Positions 60,989 to 64,000 of a stretch of 64,000 bases of DNA are shown piece by piece. Within the stretch, counting starts at the first letter, position 1. The number at the start of each line of letters is the position of its first letter. The DNA comes from Helianthus annuus (lineage: Eukaryota > Streptophyta > Magnoliopsida > Asterales > Asteraceae): assembly GCF_002127325.2 (NCBI RefSeq), contig NC_035449.2, positions 146,236,931-146,300,930 on the forward strand, in the 5' to 3' direction. The position numbers were made by a program, and so were the translations under genes. The notes below the pieces were generated by a model. That model was not told where the DNA came from. It saw nothing but the letters and a program-made list of their open reading frames with translations, and ran no database searches.

Positions 60989-63900
60989 AATGAAGCTTAG
61001 TACATTCCTTACGACTCAAAGCATCGGCTACGACATTCGCCTTACCAGGATGGTAGTGAATCTCGCAGTCATAGTTGTTTAGAAGTTCAACCCAACATCG
61101 TTGCCTCATGTTGAGCTCTTTCTGATTGAAGATATGTTGAAGACTTTTGTTGTCTGTGAAAACCACACATTTTGTACCGTACAAATAGTGCCTCCAGATT
61201 TTGAGAGCGAAGACAACTGCACCCAACTCAAGATCATGAGTGGTGTAGTTCTTCTCATGTATCTTTAACTGCCTTGATGCGTATGCTATGACTTTGTTTC
61301 TTTGCATCAGGACGCAGCCAAGACCTAATTTAGATGCATCGCAATAAACGACGAAATTATCATTGCCCTCAGGCAAAGTTAGGACATGCGCGTCGCAAAG
61401 CTTTTGTTTCAAAGTCAGAAACGCTTCCTCTTGTTTGACTCCCCAATCAAATGGCTTGTTCTTCTGAGTTAGAGCAGTTAGGGGAACTGCAATCTTTGAG
61501 AAGTTTTCAATGAAGCGGCGATAATAACCCGCTAGACCAAGAAAAGAACGAACTTCAGTAGGAGTAGTAGGCGTATCCCAATCCTTGATCGCACTGATCT
61601 TGGAGGGATCTACATGAATACCTTGTTCGTTGATAATATGTCCTAAGAATTGAACCTCTTTAAGCCAGAATTCACACTTGGAGAATTTGGCGAAAAGTTG
61701 CTCTTTCTTTAGGAGTTCCAAAGTAAGACGAAGATGTCGTTCATGATCAGCTCGCGTCTTAGAATATATCAAAATGTCATCAATGAAAACGATGATGAAC
61801 TTATCCAAATAAGGTTTGCAGACCCTATTCATCAAGTCCATGAAAATAGCAGGAGCATTAGTCAAACCGAATGGCATGACTGTGAACTCATAATGTCCAT
61901 ATCGAGTACAGAACGCTGTCTTGGGAATATCCTCTTCATGTACCCGGAGTTGATGATATCCAGATCGCAGATCAAACTTTGAAAAGTAAGAAGCGCCTTG
62001 CAATTGATCAAAGAGATCATCAATGCGAGGTAGGGGATATCGATTCTTGATGGTGAGCTTGTTAAGCTCACGATAATCGATACACATCCTAAAAGATCCA
62101 TCCTTCTTCTTTACAAAAAGAACGGGAGCATCCCAAGGTGAAAAGCTAGGACGGATAAAGCCTTTGTCGGAGAGCTCCTGAAGCTGTTTAGATAATTCTT
62201 GCATCTCAGACGGCGCAAGACGGTATGGAGCTCTGGCAATAGGATTTGCACCAGGTACGAGATCAATATGGAACTCGACTTGGCGTGCTGGAGATAGACC
62301 AGGTAACTCTTCAGGGAAAACTTCAGAATAATCCCGAACGACAGGAATATCTGAAATAGACTTACCCTTGCCTTTATCTGCTGTAACATGTGCTAAGAAA
62401 GCCACATAGTGCTTTCGCAGATATTTCCGAGCTTTAAAACAAGACATGAGTTTGAGACCACCGGCAGGCTTCTCACCACGAACCTGTAGGATCTCGCCTG
62501 TCGACAGCGGCACACGAACAATCTTCTCAGAACAAACTATCTCTGCGCGATGCTTAGATAACCAATCCATGCCCACTATAACGTCGAAGCTTCCAAGTTG
62601 CATTGGCGTGAGGTCAATAGGAAAAATATGGTCGTTAAGGTTTAACTGGCAGTTGCGTAGAACAGAATTAAGAACAATGGGTTCACCACTGGCAACCTCT
62701 ACTATCAAAGGTTTACCTAGTTTCGTTCTAGACACGCGAAGCATTGTCTCAAAAGACAATGACACAAAGCTCTTGTCGGCACCCGAATCAAAAAGAACAG
62801 ATGCTGGCTGATTATTAATAAAGAACGTACCGTTCACCACTTCGTTGTCTGCTTGTGCTTCTTGTGCATTCATGTTGAAGACTCGACCTCGAGCCTGAGC
62901 CTGATTTTGGTTTGCATTCTGGTTCTGGTTGGCTAGCCTTGGACACCGATTTCTGTAGTGGGTCAGATCCCCACAGTTATAACAAGCACCTGGTGGGTAT
63001 TGTGGTCGTGCAGCCTGACCCTGTTGCTGAGCAAGAGGTTGAGCAAATTGTTGAGCAGGGTTCTGAACTGCGCGATTCTGAGCAAACCGACAAACATCGG
63101 CAAGATGACCTGACTTCCCACAGTTTGTACAGAAACGGCACTGATATTGCGGCTGATGGTGACTGTTGCATTGATTGCACAAAGGTGCACTTCCTGAATA
63201 GGGCTTCTTTGCTAGAGGCTGGTTGGGAGCTGCCTGGTTCGCTTGGGCAGTGACAGCATAGTTTTGGGAAGCCTTACGCTTCTTTGCCCTTTTTGATGAA
63301 CCAGACTCCTTTCCATTCTTGTTTTGACCTTTCTTGCTATCTTCCTTGTCAGCCGACTGCTTCTTGCCCTTGTCACCCTTCCTGTGTAATTTATTCTTTC
63401 GAATCTGCGACTCAGTCAACGTCGCTGATAACTCGATCGCCTGACGGAGTGTGGTAGGGTTGCTACCAGTAAGGGTGTCTTGTACTGAGTCAGGCAGGCC
63501 GTCGATGTACCTTTCGATAGCCTTATCGAGTGGGGTAACCATAGTCGGGCAAAGCAGACTCAACTCCTCAAACCTATCCGTATAAGCCCTGTGCTCGCCA
63601 CCATCTTGCTTCAAAACATCAAATTCTTTCTCCAACGCTCGTTGTTCATGACGAGGACAAAACTCCCTCATCATAAGAGCTCTCAGTTCAGCCCATGTCT
63701 GAGCTAGAGCAACTTCTGCACCTTGATCTCTCATAACCCCGTTCCACCACGTAAGAGCCCTCTTCTGAAACACACTCGAAGAAAACTCGACCTTGCGATT
63801 ATCAGGACACTGCACATGCCGGAAAGTGTTCTCGATGCTCTCGAACCACTGAAGAAGCCCAGTTGCTCCCTCAGAACCACTAAACTTGAGTGGCTTAGCC

Positions 63901-64000
63901 GAGTTAAAATCCTTGTATTTGCATGTACCATTGTTGTTGTTGTTGGCCTGGTTCCATTGAGCAAAGAGATTTGGGAATTGAGCAGCCATCTGCTGCGCAA
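60912..64000 (-). CDS. gag-pol: Gag-protease-RT-RNase H of G2 (start outside window)
   Basis: Open to the window edge. By comparison with G1 the true start lies about 52 bases beyond 64000. Counting from the Met at 63989: capsid to about 200, basic KRAKKRK cluster at about 233-239, CCHC knuckles at 287-300 and 336-349, protease at about 400 (LFDSGADKS), RT with FIDD near 690, and RNase H with VVYCDAS, TDNKS and ADALSRK. The first RNase H Asp is kept here, unlike in the Tat-type elements. The frame ends in a stop at 60912 because of the frameshift before integrase. G2 is otherwise uninterrupted in the window. Confidence 0.92.
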   Translation of the reverse strand, partial: AQQMAAQFPNLFAQWNQANNNNNGTCKYKDFNSAKPLKFSGSEGATGLLQWFESIENTFRHVQCPDNRKVEFSSSVFQKRALTWWNGVMRDQGAEVALAQTWAELRALMMREFCPRHEQRALEKEFDVLKQDGGEHRAYTDRFEELSLLCPTMVTPLDKAIERYIDGLPDSVQDTLTGSNPTTLRQAIELSATLTESQIRKNKLHRKGDKGKKQSADKEDSKKGQNKNGKESGSSKRAKKRKASQNYAVTAQANQAAPNQPLAKKPYSGSAPLCNQCNSHHQPQYQCRFCTNCGKSGHLADVCRFAQNRAVQNPAQQFAQPLAQQQGQAARPQYPPGACYNCGDLTHYRNRCPRLANQNQNANQNQAQARGRVFNMNAQEAQADNEVVNGTFFINNQPASVLFDSGADKSFVSLSFETMLRVSRTKLGKPLIVEVASGEPIVLNSVLRNCQLNLNDHIFPIDLTPMQLGSFDVIVGMDWLSKHRAEIVCSEKIVRVPLSTGEILQVRGEKPAGGLKLMSCFKARKYLRKHYVAFLAHVTADKGKGKSISDIPVVRDYSEVFPEELPGLSPARQVEFHIDLVPGANPIARAPYRLAPSEMQELSKQLQELSDKGFIRPSFSPWDAPVLFVKKKDGSFRMCIDYRELNKLTIKNRYPLPRIDDLFDQLQGASYFSKFDLRSGYHQLRVHEEDIPKTAFCTRYGHYEFTVMPFGLTNAPAIFMDLMNRVCKPYLDKFIIVFIDDILIYSKTRADHERHLRLTLELLKKEQLFAKFSKCEFWLKEVQFLGHIINEQGIHVDPSKISAIKDWDTPTTPTEVRSFLGLAGYYRRFIENFSKIAVPLTALTQKNKPFDWGVKQEEAFLTLKQKLCDAHVLTLPEGNDNFVVYCDASKLGLGCVLMQRNKVIAYASRQLKIHEKNYTTHDLELGAVVFALKIWRHYLYGTKCVVFTDNKSLQHIFNQKELNMRQRCWVELLNNYDCEIHYHPGKANVVADALSRKECTKLHCVRVQSVIQTDIQARISQAQQRFDG

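Larger units (their letters stand above)
43164..64000 (-). mobile_element. Element G: chromodomain-type Ty3/gypsy retrotransposon, two internal regions sharing one LTR
   Basis: On the minus strand, internal region G2 (64000 to 59494, its 5' end outside the window) leads into one LTR (59493-46303, split by H). That LTR leads into a second internal region G1 (46302-43164) with its own primer site and gag start. G1 and G2 are about 98-99% alike where both are present, judged by eye. The polyprotein order is gag, CCHC knuckles, protease, RT, RNase H, integrase, chromodomain, with a tRNA-Met primer site, matching the Tekay/Del chromovirus lineage. G1 stops inside RT at 43164. Confidence 0.88.

Overview
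This window is plant nuclear DNA made almost entirely of LTR retrotransposons nested inside one another. I found no host gene, tRNA, rRNA or CRISPR array. Plant origin is supported by primer-binding sites matching plant initiator tRNA-Met and tRNA-Lys(CUU), GT-AG introns of 78-118 nt, Tat-type and chromodomain-type Ty3/gypsy polyproteins, and a hAT-type inverted-repeat element. The style of the repeats suggests a dicot, perhaps Asteraceae; that last step is inference.

Layout. Element A (Tat-type gypsy, minus strand, 1-8872, 3' LTR off the left edge) is inserted in exon 1 of an antisense gene carried by element B (same family, minus, 8873-19774). The same exon is hit by a non-autonomous hAT element (8949-10359), which itself holds a solo LTR (9227-9982). 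B is inserted in the reverse-transcriptase gene of element C (same family, plus, 19775-26070). C lies in element D (related Tat family, plus, 26071-35685). The 3' LTR of D is split by F, a pol-less element with tRNA-Met primer site (28595-35197). D lies in the 5' LTR of E (plus, 35686-43163, heavily decayed). E ends abruptly against chromodomain-type gypsy DNA on the minus strand (43164-64000). That block has two internal regions sharing one 3.6-kb LTR (46303-59493), and the LTR is split by H, a young element with 3,379-bp LTRs that encodes only a nucleocapsid-like protein (47994-57587).

How the Tat-type elements work. Each reads LTR, tRNA-Lys primer site, gag-protease, a single UAG stop in a tobamovirus-like readthrough context, then pol (RT, degenerate RNase H, second archaeal-type RNase H, integrase). 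After integrase comes a structured non-coding region with short GGG...CCC repeats and stacked tetraloop hairpins. A spliced gene on the opposite strand follows, then the 3' LTR. The antisense gene keeps the same four-exon plan and intron phases (1, 1, 0) in B, C and D; A retains exons 3-4, and E only the last codons.

Most worth a second look: the shared UAG CAA UYA readthrough site in A, B and E; the covarying tetraloop hairpins; the conserved antisense gene with a possible promoter of its own; the capsid-less but recently mobile element H; and position-conserved palindromes upstream of the TATA boxes in the G and H LTRs.
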